This document shows, piece after piece, positions 1-8,164 of a stretch of DNA of 40,665 nucleotides (its first letter is position 1; each line of letters begins with the position of its first letter). Source of the DNA: Rhodanobacter sp. C06 (GTDB lineage Bacteria > Pseudomonadota > Gammaproteobacteria > Xanthomonadales > Rhodanobacteraceae); assembly GCF_002001105.1 (NCBI RefSeq), contig NZ_MUNP01000025.1, forward strand, positions 1 through 40,665. The letters run 5' to 3'. The notes beneath the pieces were generated by a model. That model saw nothing but the letters and a program-made list of their open reading frames with translations, did no database searches and was not told the DNA's origin. A program made the translations under genes and the position numbers.

Positions 1-43
1 CCCTCTCCCCCAACGCCGTTGGGGGAGAGGGTTGGGGTGAGGG
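1..43 (+). repeat. GC-rich hairpin repeat, copy 1
   Basis: A perfect 14-bp stem (1-14 with 18-31) closes on a 3-nt loop and is followed by the tail TTGGGGTGAGGG at 32-43. Three more copies occur at 382-425 (opposite orientation), 480-522 and 10580-10624. The inner stem bases differ between copies but keep pairing, so the hairpin seems to be what is maintained. Similar dispersed repeats are familiar from Xanthomonadaceae; I do not assign a formal family name. The copy may begin before the window. Confidence 0.85.
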
Positions 44-55
44 GGCGCTTCTGAC

Positions 56-544
56 ATGCAGCGCGCCCGCGAACTCCGCCGCCAGCAGACCGACGCCGAA
101 CGCATACTCTGGTCGCGCCTGCGCGCCGAGCAGTTCGGCGCGAAGTTCCGCCGCCAGCATCCGGTCGCCGGCTATTACGCCGATTTCTGTTGCGTGGAAC
201 GCCAGCTCATCGTGGAGCTGGACGGTGGCCAGCACGCGGAGCAGGGCGTTTACGACGGGCAGCGTACGCGCGACCTCGAAGCGGCCGGCTTCCGTGTGCT
301 GCGCTTCTGGAACGACGATGCCTTGCTGCGTACCGACGATGTTCTCGAAGCGATCGTGCAAGCCATGAACGAAGAGCGTCCCCCTCACCCCAACCCTCTC
401 CCCCGGCATCGCCGAGGGAGAGGGGGCAGAAACTCCCTCTCGTCGAATGCCGTTGACGGAAAACCAGTGCCCCACATCTCCCTCTCCCCCAGCTTTGCTG
501 GGGGAGAGGGTCGGGGTGAGGGGGGCGTTTCCGCTTTTCCGCGC
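56..544 (+). CDS. DUF559-domain (Vsr-like) endonuclease-like protein, open into epmA
   Basis: Residues 1-105 match the DUF559 family, single-domain proteins with a PD-(D/E)XK/Vsr-like nuclease fold. Visible family features are ADF with D43, the VELDGGQH block (residues 53-60, carrying the likely metal-binding acidic residues), an RTRDLEAAGF segment and the C-terminal VLRFWND strand. The frame has no stop of its own: it continues through two hairpin repeats (382-425 and 480-522), which read as low-complexity Pro/Arg/Gly-rich sequence, and joins epmA in frame, so the open frame really ends at 1486. The biochemical role of DUF559 proteins is largely unproven. The gene is flanked by inverted copies of the hairpin repeat, which suggests they move together (inference). 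It could be expressed as a fusion, or the ancestral stop may have been lost. Confidence 0.7.
382..425 (-). repeat. GC-rich hairpin repeat, copy 2 (inverted)
   Basis: Same element as at 1-43 but reversed: the tail CCCTCACCCCAA comes first (382-393), then a stem (394-407 with 411-424) with one mismatch and the loop ATC. With copy 1 it brackets the DUF559 coding region as an inverted pair, the tails facing inward. It lies inside the open reading frame. Confidence 0.8.
480..522 (+). repeat. GC-rich hairpin repeat, copy 3
   Basis: A perfect 14-bp stem (480-493 with 497-510), loop TTT, and tail TCGGGGTGAGGG (511-522). It ends 22 bases before the epmA ATG, so its G-rich tail is the only Shine-Dalgarno-like sequence nearby, although too far upstream to be ideal. 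Confidence 0.85.
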
Positions 545-1486
545 ATGTCCGCCCTGCAGCTGCGCGCCGACCTCTATGCCCTGATCCGTGCTTTCTTCGC
601 CGAGCGCAAGGTGCTGGAGGTGGAAACCCCGATCCTCTCCGCCGCCGGCAACACCGAATCGAACATCGAGGGTTTCAGCACGCAGTTCAGCGGCCATGTC
701 GACGCCGGCGCGCGCGAACGCTGGCTGCGCACCTCGCCGGAATACCCGTTGAAGCGGCTCGTCGCCGCGGGCGTGGGCGACTGCTACGAGCTGGGCCGGG
801 TGTTCCGCAACGGCGAGGCCGGGGGGCGGCACAATCCCGAATTCACCATGCTGGAGTGGTACCGGGTGGGCTGGGACCATCGCCGGCTGATGCACGAGGT
901 CATCGAGCTGGTGGAGGCAGCGCTGGCGATGCAGGGGCGCCGTGCCGAGGTGCTGATCGAGGGCTATCGCCAGTTGTTCATCGACGAGCTGGGCATCGAT
1001 TCCGCGCACGCGTCCATCGGGGAGCTGCGCGCGCCGTTGGCGGACTTCGGCATCGATCCCGCGGGGCTCACCCGCGACGACTGGCTGGACCTGCTGCTTA
1101 CCCACAAGCTGCAGCCGGCGTTCCCGCACGACCGCATCACCGTGATCCACGACTACCCGGCCAGCCAGTGCGCGCTGGCGAAGCTGCGGCCCGGCGACCC
1201 GCCGCTGGCCGAGCGCTTCGAGCTGTATCTGGGTCCGTACGAGCTGGCCAACGGCTATCACGAACTCAACGACGCCGCCGAGCAGCGCACGCGCTTCGAG
1301 CGTGACAACGCGCGTCGCCGCGAGCGCGGCCAGCGCGAGGTTCCGCTGGACGAAAACCTGCTGGCGACGCTCGACGCGCTGCCCGACTGCGCCGGCGTGG
1401 CGCTGGGCGTGGAGCGCCTGCTGATGTGCCTGGCCGGCACCGATGCGATCGCCGACGTGCTGGCGTTCCCGTTTTCGGAGGCTTGA
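545..1486 (+). CDS. epmA: EF-P lysyltransferase (EpmA, class II LysRS-like)
   Basis: EpmA attaches (R)-beta-lysine to a conserved lysine of elongation factor P, which helps ribosomes through polyproline stretches. From the ATG at 545 the product is 313 aa, slightly shorter than the 325 aa of E. coli EpmA. Class II synthetase features are clear: a motif 2 region with RVFRNGE and HNPEFTMLEWYR, the substrate block LANGYHELND, and motif 3 GVALGVERLLM near the end. The anticodon-binding domain of true LysRS is absent, as expected. The usual extreme N-terminus (a W.PSA-type segment) is not visible: the upstream sequence is hairpin repeat in the same open frame from 56. The start is therefore uncertain, and a DUF559-EpmA fusion from 56 is formally possible. 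The VOC gene begins two bases after the stop. Confidence 0.9.
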   Translation: MSALQLRADLYALIRAFFAERKVLEVETPILSAAGNTESNIEGFSTQFSGHVDAGARERWLRTSPEYPLKRLVAAGVGDCYELGRVFRNGEAGGRHNPEFTMLEWYRVGWDHRRLMHEVIELVEAALAMQGRRAEVLIEGYRQLFIDELGIDSAHASIGELRAPLADFGIDPAGLTRDDWLDLLLTHKLQPAFPHDRITVIHDYPASQCALAKLRPGDPPLAERFELYLGPYELANGYHELNDAAEQRTRFERDNARRRERGQREVPLDENLLATLDALPDCAGVALGVERLLMCLAGTDAIADVLAFPFSEA

Positions 1487-1488
1487 TC

Positions 1489-1884
1489 GTGGACGAGTCC
1501 CTGCTGCGCGGCATCCACCACGTCGCCCTGATCTGCTCGGACTACGCGCGCTCGAAGGCGTTCTACAGCGAGACGCTGGGCTTGCGCATCGTGCGCGAGG
1601 TCTACCGCGAGGCGCGCGATTCCTGGAAGTGCGACCTGGAGGTCAGCCCCGGCGTGCAGCTGGAGCTGTTCTCCTTTCCCGGCGCGCCTCCGCGCCCTTC
1701 CTGGCCGGAGGCACAGGGGCTGCGTCACCTCGCGTTCGTCGTGGCCGACGTGGAGGCGGCGGTGGCCGCGCTGACGGCGCGCGGTGTCGCCTGCGAGCCG
1801 CTGCGCGTGGACGAGCATACCGGTCGCCGCTTCGTCTTCTTCGCCGACCCGGACGGGCTGCCGATCGAGCTTTACGAGGCATAG
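1489..1884 (+). CDS. VOC-family protein, YaeR/glyoxalase-I-like
   Basis: 131 aa, starting with GTG at 1489; GGAGG at 1477-1481 gives ideal spacing, and the gene starts 2 bp after the epmA stop, so the two are probably co-translated. The vicinal-oxygen-chelate fold is shown by paired beta-alpha-beta-beta-beta modules: GIHHVALICSDYARSKAFY at the start, QLELFSFPG, then LRHLAFVVADVEAAVAAL and ADPDGLPIELYE at the end. The His and Glu residues in these strands are the usual metal ligands. Length and ending match YaeR/GloA2-like proteins. The substrate is unknown; a role in methylglyoxal or related detoxification is inferred from family only. Confidence 0.88.
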   Translation: MDESLLRGIHHVALICSDYARSKAFYSETLGLRIVREVYREARDSWKCDLEVSPGVQLELFSFPGAPPRPSWPEAQGLRHLAFVVADVEAAVAALTARGVACEPLRVDEHTGRRFVFFADPDGLPIELYEA

Positions 1885-1885
1885 A

Positions 1886-1914
1886 CGACACGCGGCCGGG
1901 GAGGCCGCGTGTCG
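1886..1914. terminator. Bidirectional terminator-like hairpin
   Basis: A perfect 12-bp stem (1886-1897 with 1903-1914) and a 5-nt loop start two bases after the VOC stop codon and sit between convergent genes (VOC and aqpZ). There is no clear U tract, so it may act as an mRNA 3' stabiliser rather than an intrinsic terminator. Confidence 0.6.
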
Positions 1915-1925
1915 TGTGCCGCTGC

Positions 1926-2657
1926 TCAGGCGCGGTCGCCCTTGATGTCGGGCAGGGCGGGGCGATCGCTCCACAGGTAGCGGTAGATGATGCCGCCGAT
2001 GATGCCGCCGATGATCGGCATCACCCAGAAGAACCACAGCTGCTGCACCGCCCAGGTGCCCTGGAAGAACGCGACGGCGGTGGAGCGCGCCGGGTTCACC
2101 GAGGTGTTGGTGACCGGGATGCTGATCAGGTGGATCAGGGTCAGTGCCAGGCCGATCGCGATGCCGGCGAAGCCCACCGGTGCGCTCTTGTGGGTGGCGC
2201 CCATGATGATGAACAGAAAGAAGGCGGTCATCACGATCTCGCACGCCGCCGCGGCACCCATCGCGTAGCCACCCGGAGAGTGCGCGCCGTAGCCGTTTGC
2301 GGCGAAGCCGCTGAGGGTGGGATCGAAACCCGCCTTGCCGTGGGCGATGGTGTAGAGCACGGCGCCGGCGAGGAGGCCGCCGATCACCTGGGCGACGATG
2401 TACGGAATCACATCCTTCAGCGGGAAGCGGCCGCCGGCGGCAAGGCCGCAGGTCACCGCCGGGTTGATGTGGCAGCCGGAGATGTGGCCGATGGCGTAGC
2501 ACATCGTCAGCAAGGTGAGGCCGAAGGCCAGCGCCACGCCGGCGAAGCCGATGCCCAGCCCCGGAAATCCCGCGGCCAGCACCGCGCTGCCGCAGCCACC
2601 CAGTACCAGCCAGAACGTGCCGAAGAATTCGGCGGCCATGCGTTTGCCCAGGTTCAT
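1926..2657 (-). CDS. aqpZ: Aquaporin Z, water channel
   Basis: 243 aa from the ATG at 2657, preceded by GAAGGAG at good spacing. An inner-membrane MIP-family water channel with six predicted membrane segments. Both pore NPA motifs are present: [12 protein letters not shown] in the first half and [11 protein letters not shown] in the second. The aromatic/arginine filter is consistent with AqpZ: F in the first transmembrane segment region, H in the [16 protein letters not shown] stretch, and the Arg directly after the second NPA. GlpF-like Asp after NPA is absent, which favours water over glycerol. Monocistronic, convergent with the VOC gene and divergent from the MFS gene. Confidence 0.95.
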   Translation of the reverse strand: MNLGKRMAAEFFGTFWLVLGGCGSAVLAAGFPGLGIGFAGVALAFGLTLLTMCYAIGHISGCHINPAVTCGLAAGGRFPLKDVIPYIVAQVIGGLLAGAVLYTIAHGKAGFDPTLSGFAANGYGAHSPGGYAMGAAAACEIVMTAFFLFIIMGATHKSAPVGFAGIAIGLALTLIHLISIPVTNTSVNPARSTAVAFFQGTWAVQQLWFFWVMPIIGGIIGGIIYRYLWSDRPALPDIKGDRA

Positions 2658-2922
2658 CGAAGACTCCTTCCCGATTGCGTGAATGGACACGAGCGCCGCG
2701 ATGGCGCGACGCAGTCTGGATCACTGGCCGGTGGCCAGGTCGTACGACGTTTCCTCTCCCCCTGAAACGGCGGCGGGCGGGCCGCCTGCAGGCTGGCCGG
2801 CTCGTCCGTGTGGCCCGGCATCCGGCCGGGCAGGGCGAGCATAAGGGATGCGGGCGGCATCGCGCCGTGCCGCGCTCTGCGCTATGTTGCCGAACCCTTT
2901 CCGCACCGGGCCGCGGTCCCCC

Positions 2923-4239
2923 ATGAGCGAAGCCACGACATTGACGACACCGGATCTGAGCGGCGCGACGGCGCGACCGCTGGACCGCCGCGACGCGCGC
3001 ACCCTGCTGCTCTCGGCGCTGGGCGGAGCGCTGGAGTTCTACGACTTCGTGGTGTTCGTGTTCCTCACGCTGCCGCTGAGCGAGCTGTTCTTCCCGCAGG
3101 GCACGACGCCATGGCTGGCCCAGCTCAAGGTCTACGGCATTTTCGCCGCCGGCTACCTCGCGCGGCCGCTGGGCGGCATCGTGATGGCGCATTTCGGCGA
3201 TCGCTCGGGGCGCAAGCGCATGTTCGCGCTCAGCGTGTTCCTGATGGCGCTGCCCACGCTGGCGATCGGCCTGCTGCCCACCTACGCGCAGGTCGGCATG
3301 CTGGCACCGTTGCTGTTGCTCTTGCTGCGCATCGTGCAAGGCATTGCGGTGGGTGGCGAGGTACCGGGCGCCTGGGTGTTCGTGGCCGAGCACGTGCCCG
3401 CCGGGCGCGTGGGTTTTGCGTGTGGCAGTCTCACCGCGGGGCTCACCGCGGGCATCCTGATCGGCTCGCTGCTGACGGCGTGGCTCAACGCGCGGTTGGA
3501 TGCGGCGCAACTGCTGGACTGGGGCTGGCGCGTGCCGTTCCTGCTCGGCGGCGTGTTCGGTTTCGTCGCGGTATGGCTGCGCCGCTGGCTCAGCGAGACG
3601 CCGGTGTTCGCCGAGATGCGCGCGCGCAAGCTGCTCAGCCGCGAACTGCCGTTGCGGGTAGTGCTGGCCGCACACCGGCGTGGCGTGGTGGTGTCGATGC
3701 TGGTGACCTGGATGCTCACCGCGGCCGTGGTGGTGCTGATCCTGCTGCTGCCCACGTTGGCGCCGAAGAGCTTCGGCTTGTCGCCGCGGCTGGCGAGCAT
3801 CGGCAACGTGCTGGCCACCTGTGGACTCACCGCGGGCTGCATCGCCTATGGCTGGCTCGCCGACCGCTGCGGTGCACTGCAGACCCTGCTGGGCGGCTCG
3901 CTGCTGCTGGTGGCCGGCACCTGGGCGCTGTTCACCGATCTGGCCGCGGGCGGCACGCATTTCCTGCCGCTGTACGCGCTCGCCGGCCTGCTGGTGGGCG
4001 TGGTCGGCGTGGTGCCGGTGGTGATGGTGCAGGCCTTCCCGCCGCCGGTGCGCTTCTCCGGCCTGTCGTTCTCCTACAACGTGGCCTACGCCGTGTTCGG
4101 CGCCGGCACCGCCGCGATGATCGGCTGGCTTGCCGTGCACGCCGGCCGCATGGCGCCGGCGCACTACGTGACGATCACGGCGCTGGTGAGCGTGGGGGTG
4201 AGCGGGCGGCTGCTGGCGGCCAAGGCCGGCCGCGACTGA
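2923..4239 (+). CDS. MFS transporter, metabolite:H+ symporter type
   Basis: 438 aa from the ATG at 2923; in-frame ATGs at 2848 and 2884 would add up to 25 residues that look unlike transporter sequence. Twelve hydrophobic segments are visible. The N-terminal block with GGALEFYDFVVFVF and the loop motif GDRSGRKRMF (MFS motif A) are characteristic of the ProP/ShiA/KgtP-type symporters, and RIVQGIAVGGEVPGAW is the equivalent helix-5 signature. These import organic acids, osmolytes or aromatic acids with protons; the substrate cannot be read from sequence. No operon partner. It is divergent from aqpZ, with about 265 bp between the starts. Confidence 0.88.
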   Translation: MSEATTLTTPDLSGATARPLDRRDARTLLLSALGGALEFYDFVVFVFLTLPLSELFFPQGTTPWLAQLKVYGIFAAGYLARPLGGIVMAHFGDRSGRKRMFALSVFLMALPTLAIGLLPTYAQVGMLAPLLLLLLRIVQGIAVGGEVPGAWVFVAEHVPAGRVGFACGSLTAGLTAGILIGSLLTAWLNARLDAAQLLDWGWRVPFLLGGVFGFVAVWLRRWLSETPVFAEMRARKLLSRELPLRVVLAAHRRGVVVSMLVTWMLTAAVVVLILLLPTLAPKSFGLSPRLASIGNVLATCGLTAGCIAYGWLADRCGALQTLLGGSLLLVAGTWALFTDLAAGGTHFLPLYALAGLLVGVVGVVPVVMVQAFPPPVRFSGLSFSYNVAYAVFGAGTAAMIGWLAVHAGRMAPAHYVTITALVSVGVSGRLLAAKAGRD

Positions 4240-4270
4240 GCCGGCTCGCGGATCCGGTCTGGCCGGATGG

Positions 4271-4957
4271 TCAGAACTCCAGCTCCTGCGTGGCGCATAG
4301 ATAGTCGACCATCGGCGCCACGCGCTTGAAGCAGGCCACCGTCCACGGCAGCAGTTCGGCGGAGCAGGCCAGCGTTTCGTCGAAGCCTTCGCCGCAGGCG
4401 TAGTCCTTGCGCTTGAGGTCCTCGATCAGCTCGTGGTTCGGGTCGTAGCCGTGCGACGGGCGCTTCAGCGATTCGCCCCAGAATTGCAGGTGTTCGCGGA
4501 AGGCCGGGCTTTGCGTGGCCTTCTTCCACGCGGCGGGATTGTCGGCGAGGAAGGCGCGGATCTTCTTCAGCGCGTCGGGTTCCGGGTGCCACATGCCGCC
4601 GCCCGCGAAGCAGTCGCCGGGCTGGAGGTGCATGTAGAACGAGGGCGCCGGGATCTCGTGGCGGCGCTCGTGGAAGAAGCGCGCGCCCTGCCACGGCTTG
4701 TACGGCAGCTTGTTGTTGGAGAAGCGGGTGTCGCGGAAGATGCGGAACAGCGAGCCGCCGTTCTTGCGCGGGTCGGCGCGGTAATGCGGGCTGATCTTCG
4801 CCAGCGGCGCCTGCAGGTCGGTGATGAGCTGCAGGAACGGTTCGCGCACGTGGCGCTCGTAGTCGGCCTTGTGCGCGGTGAACCAGTCGCGGCTGTTGTT
4901 GCGGTCCAGCGCGCGGAGGAACTTGAACGTGGCCGGAGTGAAGTAGGCGTGGGGCAT
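4271..4957 (-). CDS. DUF2461 / TIGR02453 family protein
   Basis: 228 aa. The family is recognised from the N-terminal TPATFKFLRALDRNNSRDWF, the central DPRKNGGSLFRIFRDTRFSNNK and the following KLPYKPWQGARFFHE and FYMHLQPGDCFAGGGMWHPEP segments. Members are widespread and have no established function. The gene starts 10 bp after the sbcB stop, so it is probably the second gene of an sbcB operon, but no functional link can be drawn from that. It converges on the MFS gene. Confidence 0.85.
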   Translation of the reverse strand: MPHAYFTPATFKFLRALDRNNSRDWFTAHKADYERHVREPFLQLITDLQAPLAKISPHYRADPRKNGGSLFRIFRDTRFSNNKLPYKPWQGARFFHERRHEIPAPSFYMHLQPGDCFAGGGMWHPEPDALKKIRAFLADNPAAWKKATQSPAFREHLQFWGESLKRPSHGYDPNHELIEDLKRKDYACGEGFDETLACSAELLPWTVACFKRVAPMVDYLCATQELEF

Positions 4958-4967
4958 GCGGGTTCCT

Positions 4968-6404
4968 TCAGGTCAGTTCGGCGGCCAGCGTTTCGCCCCA
5001 GGCCTGCAACTGGTCCAGCAGGGGCAGCTTGTCCTGCTTTGCGGGATCGTCGCGCAAGGCGGCCAGCGTGGCGTAGTAGGCGTCGAAGGTGAGCGTGGTG
5101 AGCGGCGTTTCGCGGGTGAGGCGCTGGCGGCGGAACGCTTCCCAACGCTCGCGTTCGTCGGCGTCCAGGGTCTCCGGCCAGTTGCGGGCGCGGTAGCGGA
5201 ACAACAGCTCCGCATAGCGCGGATCGCGGAACGCGAACGCGCGCGTGGCCAGCTGTTCCGGTGGAGTGGCGCGCACTTCGCGCAGCAGGCGCTTGTCGGC
5301 GTCAGGCAGGAAGCCGGCGTACAGCGCCAGCTCGGGATCTTCCGGCGGCGGCAGCTCGGCGGCGCGGGCGAACACGCGGGCGACCTTGGCGGCGAGTCCG
5401 TCGGCAGCGGCCAGCGTATCGCGGTGGGCGAGGCTGCGCTCGGGGTCGAGTTGCAGGCGCGCCAGATCCGCGCCCTTCAGCACGGAGAGCGGCGCCAGCG
5501 CGGGGGCGCGGTTCGCGCGCACGGTGCGCAGCGGGATGCGATCGACGCCTTCGGGCAGATCGGCACGGGCGGTGAACACGCGGTCGGCGATCTCGTCCTC
5601 GTCGAGCTCCAGCCACTCGGCCGGATCGCCGGCCAGGTCGCAGACGATCACCTCGCCGGGCCGCGCGGGATGCATCGCCAGCGGCGCGATCAGGGCGAGG
5701 CAGTGCCGGCTGGACGGATAGCGCGAGGAAACGTGCACCAGCGGCGTCATCGCCGCCACGTCCAGCAGTTCGAACACGCGCTGCTTGCGGCGCAGCGCGT
5801 AGAACCATTCCCAAAGCCTGGGCTGGCGCACGCGGATCAACCGCGCGAGGTCGATCAGCGCGTACACGTCGGACAGCGCGTCGTGCGCGCGTTCCTGCCG
5901 CAGGTGGTTGGCGGTGGCGAGCAGTTCCAGCTTGAAGCTGGGCGTGCCGTCCTCGCGGACGGGCCAAACGATGCCTTCGGGCCGAAGTGCCTCGCACATG
6001 CGCGCGAGGTCGATCAGGTCCCAGCGCGAATTGCCGTTCTCCCACTCGCGGCCGTAGGGCTCATAGAAGTTGCGGTAGAGCAACTGCCGCGTCACCTCGT
6101 CGTCGAAGCGCAGCGAGTTGTAGCCCACGCCGCAGGTGCCCGGCGCGGCCAGTTGCTCGTGTACGCGGGCGGCGAACTCGGCCTCGTTCACGCCCTCGCG
6201 TTCGGCCTGCTGCGGCGTGATGCCGGTGATCAGGCAGGCCTCCGGATGAGGCAGGCTGTCGCGCGGCGGCTGGCCGAAGAACATCACCGGCTTGCCGACG
6301 ATCTCCAGCTCCAGGTTCGTGCGGATGCCGGCGAACTGCACGGGGCGGTCGCGCCGGGTGTCGGCGCCGAAGGTCTCGTAGTCGTGCCAGAAGAAGGTCT
6401 GCAT
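4968..6404 (-). CDS. sbcB: Exodeoxyribonuclease I (3'-5' ssDNA exonuclease)
   Basis: 478 aa, the usual size for ExoI. It degrades single-stranded DNA 3' to 5' and works in recombination and mismatch repair. DEDDh active-site motifs are seen: HDYETFG (Exo I; D8 and E10), NSLRFDDEV (Exo II) and ERAHDALSDVYA (Exo III, with the catalytic His and Asp). The downstream SH3-like and helical domains are recognisable up to the RNWPETLDADERERW segment typical of the family C-terminus. Start at ATG 6404, divergent from orn. DUF2461 follows at 10 bp. Confidence 0.96.
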   Translation of the reverse strand: MQTFFWHDYETFGADTRRDRPVQFAGIRTNLELEIVGKPVMFFGQPPRDSLPHPEACLITGITPQQAEREGVNEAEFAARVHEQLAAPGTCGVGYNSLRFDDEVTRQLLYRNFYEPYGREWENGNSRWDLIDLARMCEALRPEGIVWPVREDGTPSFKLELLATANHLRQERAHDALSDVYALIDLARLIRVRQPRLWEWFYALRRKQRVFELLDVAAMTPLVHVSSRYPSSRHCLALIAPLAMHPARPGEVIVCDLAGDPAEWLELDEDEIADRVFTARADLPEGVDRIPLRTVRANRAPALAPLSVLKGADLARLQLDPERSLAHRDTLAAADGLAAKVARVFARAAELPPPEDPELALYAGFLPDADKRLLREVRATPPEQLATRAFAFRDPRYAELLFRYRARNWPETLDADERERWEAFRRQRLTRETPLTTLTFDAYYATLAALRDDPAKQDKLPLLDQLQAWGETLAAELT

Positions 6405-6477
6405 GGTGGAGCCTGTTGGACTTGAACGGTCGAGGCGAAAATTCGGTTGCGCGAGGACAGATTTTCGACGTTTCGCC

Positions 6478-6500
6478 GGCTCATGGTGGTCCCATGAGCC
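6478..6500. promoter_or_regulatory. Inverted repeat between sbcB and orn
   Basis: GGCTCATGG and CCATGAGCC form a perfect 9-bp inverted repeat around a 5-bp centre in the 218-bp region between divergent sbcB and orn. It could be a protein operator or a leader hairpin. No regulator can be named. Confidence 0.5.
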
Positions 6501-6622
6501 AAGAAGCGGCGGAAATATGGACCGCGTAAACGGATTTGCAGCCCGACCGGCTCAAGTCCGAACAGGCTCCTCGGATGATCGCATGTGCGGGGCTGATAAA
6601 CTGGCTGGCACAAGGAGAGACC

Positions 6623-7180
6623 ATGAGCCAAGCGAACGACGACAACCTGATCTGGATCGATCTGGAGATGACCGGCCTCGACACGGATCACGACTCGGTC
6701 CTGGAGATCGCCACCATCGTCACCGACAAGGAACTCAACGTGCTGGCCGAGGGCCCGGTGTTCGCGATCCGCCACGAGCTGGACCGGCTGGAGGCGATGG
6801 ACGCCTGGAACCGCAACCAGCACGGCAAGTCCGGCCTGTGGCAGCAGGTGCTCCAGTCCACCGCGGACCACGCCGCCGCCGAGCAGGTCACGCTGGATTT
6901 TCTGCGCAACTGGGTGCCGGCGGGCAAGTCGCCAATGTGCGGCAACTCGATCTGCCAGGACCGCCGCTTCCTGCACCGGCAGATGCCGCGGCTGGAGCGC
7001 TGGTTCCACTACCGCAACCTCGACGTGTCCACGCTGAAGGAGCTGGCGCGGCGCTGGGCACCGGCGGTCGGCAAGGGTTTCAGCAAGGAGTCCGCGCACA
7101 CCGCGTTGTCCGACATCCGCGACTCCATCGAGGAGCTGCGCTACTACCGCCGTTTCATGGGCGAGCTGGGCGGCGCATGA
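6623..7180 (+). CDS. orn: Oligoribonuclease
   Basis: 185 aa, starting at ATG 6623 with AAGGAGAG at good spacing. Orn is the essential DEDDh 3'-5' exoribonuclease that finishes RNA decay by hydrolysing 2-5-nt RNAs, including the pGpG product of c-di-GMP turnover. Visible motifs: [10 protein letters not shown] (D13 and E15), [22 protein letters not shown] with its Asp, and the final [16 protein letters not shown] with the catalytic His and Asp. The stop overlaps the folP start as ATGA, so translation of the pair is likely coupled. Confidence 0.97.
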   Translation: MSQANDDNLIWIDLEMTGLDTDHDSVLEIATIVTDKELNVLAEGPVFAIRHELDRLEAMDAWNRNQHGKSGLWQQVLQSTADHAAAEQVTLDFLRNWVPAGKSPMCGNSICQDRRFLHRQMPRLERWFHYRNLDVSTLKELARRWAPAVGKGFSKESAHTALSDIRDSIEELRYYRRFMGELGGA

Positions 7181-8091
7181 GCGCGCTCGACGCCATGTTC
7201 GCCACCATGCTCGACTGCGCCGGCCGCAGGCTGGTGCTGGACCGCCCGCGCGTGGCCGGCATCGTCAACGTCACGCCCGATTCGTTCTCCGACGGCGGCG
7301 AGCACGCCACCACGGAAGCGGCGGTGGCGCATGGGCTGGCGCTGGCGGAGCAGGGCGCCGACATGCTCGACGTGGGCGGCGAATCCACCCGCCCCGGCGC
7401 CGCCGCGGTACCGCTGGAAGAAGAGTTGCGCCGGGTGATCCCAGTGATCGAACAGCTGGTCGCGCGCACCGCGCTGCCGATCGCCATCGACACTTCCAAG
7501 CCGGAGGTGATGCGCGCCGCGGTGGCCGCGGGCGCCGGCATGATCAACGACGTGTATGCACTGCGCCGCGAAGGCGCACTGGACGCGGCGGCGGCACTCG
7601 GCGTGCCGGTATGCCTGATGCACATGCAGGGCGAGCCGCGCGGCATGCAGGACGACCCTCATTACGACGACGTGGTGGGCGAGGTGCACCGCTTCCTTGC
7701 CGACCGCCTGTTCGCGTGCGAACTGGCGGGCATCGACAGGCGCAAGGTGCTGGTCGATCCCGGCTTCGGCTTCGGCAAGAACCTTGAACACAACCTGGCC
7801 TTGCTGCGTGCGTTGGAACGCTTCGCGGACCTGGGCAGCGGTGTTTACGCGGGCCTGTCGCGCAAGGCCATGATCGGCACGCTGACCGGGCGCAAGCTGC
7901 CGGCCGAGCGCGCCGCGGGTTCGGCCGCCGCCGCGTTGATCGCGGTTCAGCGCGGTGCCCGCATGGTGCGCGTGCACGACGTCGCCGCCACGGTGGACGT
8001 CCTGGCGGTATGGCAGGGCGTGCACGCGGGCGACGAGGCGCCGCGCCGCGATACCCGGCCGGCCGCACCGCGCTGGCCGGACGACGATTGA
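7177..8091 (+). CDS. folP: Dihydropteroate synthase
   Basis: 304 aa; its ATG overlaps the orn stop (ATGA). FolP condenses 6-hydroxymethyl-dihydropterin pyrophosphate with p-aminobenzoate in folate synthesis and is the sulfonamide target. Signatures: [14 protein letters not shown] near residue 30, [13 protein letters not shown], the INDVYALR strand, the LMHMQG block and the C-terminal [15 protein letters not shown]-barrel of normal length with a short Asp/Pro/Arg-rich tail. It precedes glmM, the conserved folP-glmM order of gammaproteobacteria. Confidence 0.97.
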   Translation: MSALDAMFATMLDCAGRRLVLDRPRVAGIVNVTPDSFSDGGEHATTEAAVAHGLALAEQGADMLDVGGESTRPGAAAVPLEEELRRVIPVIEQLVARTALPIAIDTSKPEVMRAAVAAGAGMINDVYALRREGALDAAAALGVPVCLMHMQGEPRGMQDDPHYDDVVGEVHRFLADRLFACELAGIDRRKVLVDPGFGFGKNLEHNLALLRALERFADLGSGVYAGLSRKAMIGTLTGRKLPAERAAGSAAAALIAVQRGARMVRVHDVAATVDVLAVWQGVHAGDEAPRRDTRPAAPRWPDDD

Positions 8092-8164
8092 CAAAGAGCG
8101 GCGACAGGACGACGGCGCACGAGGTGCCGCCGCCGGGGCAGGGCAACTTTTTCGGGAAGGCATC

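Noticed and set aside
1258-4164. Very long minus-strand frame (968 aa) over epmA, VOC, aqpZ and MFS
   Set aside because: Translation is His/Arg/Gln-rich and resembles no protein; the plus-strand and aqpZ genes explain the region. A shadow of high-GC codon bias.
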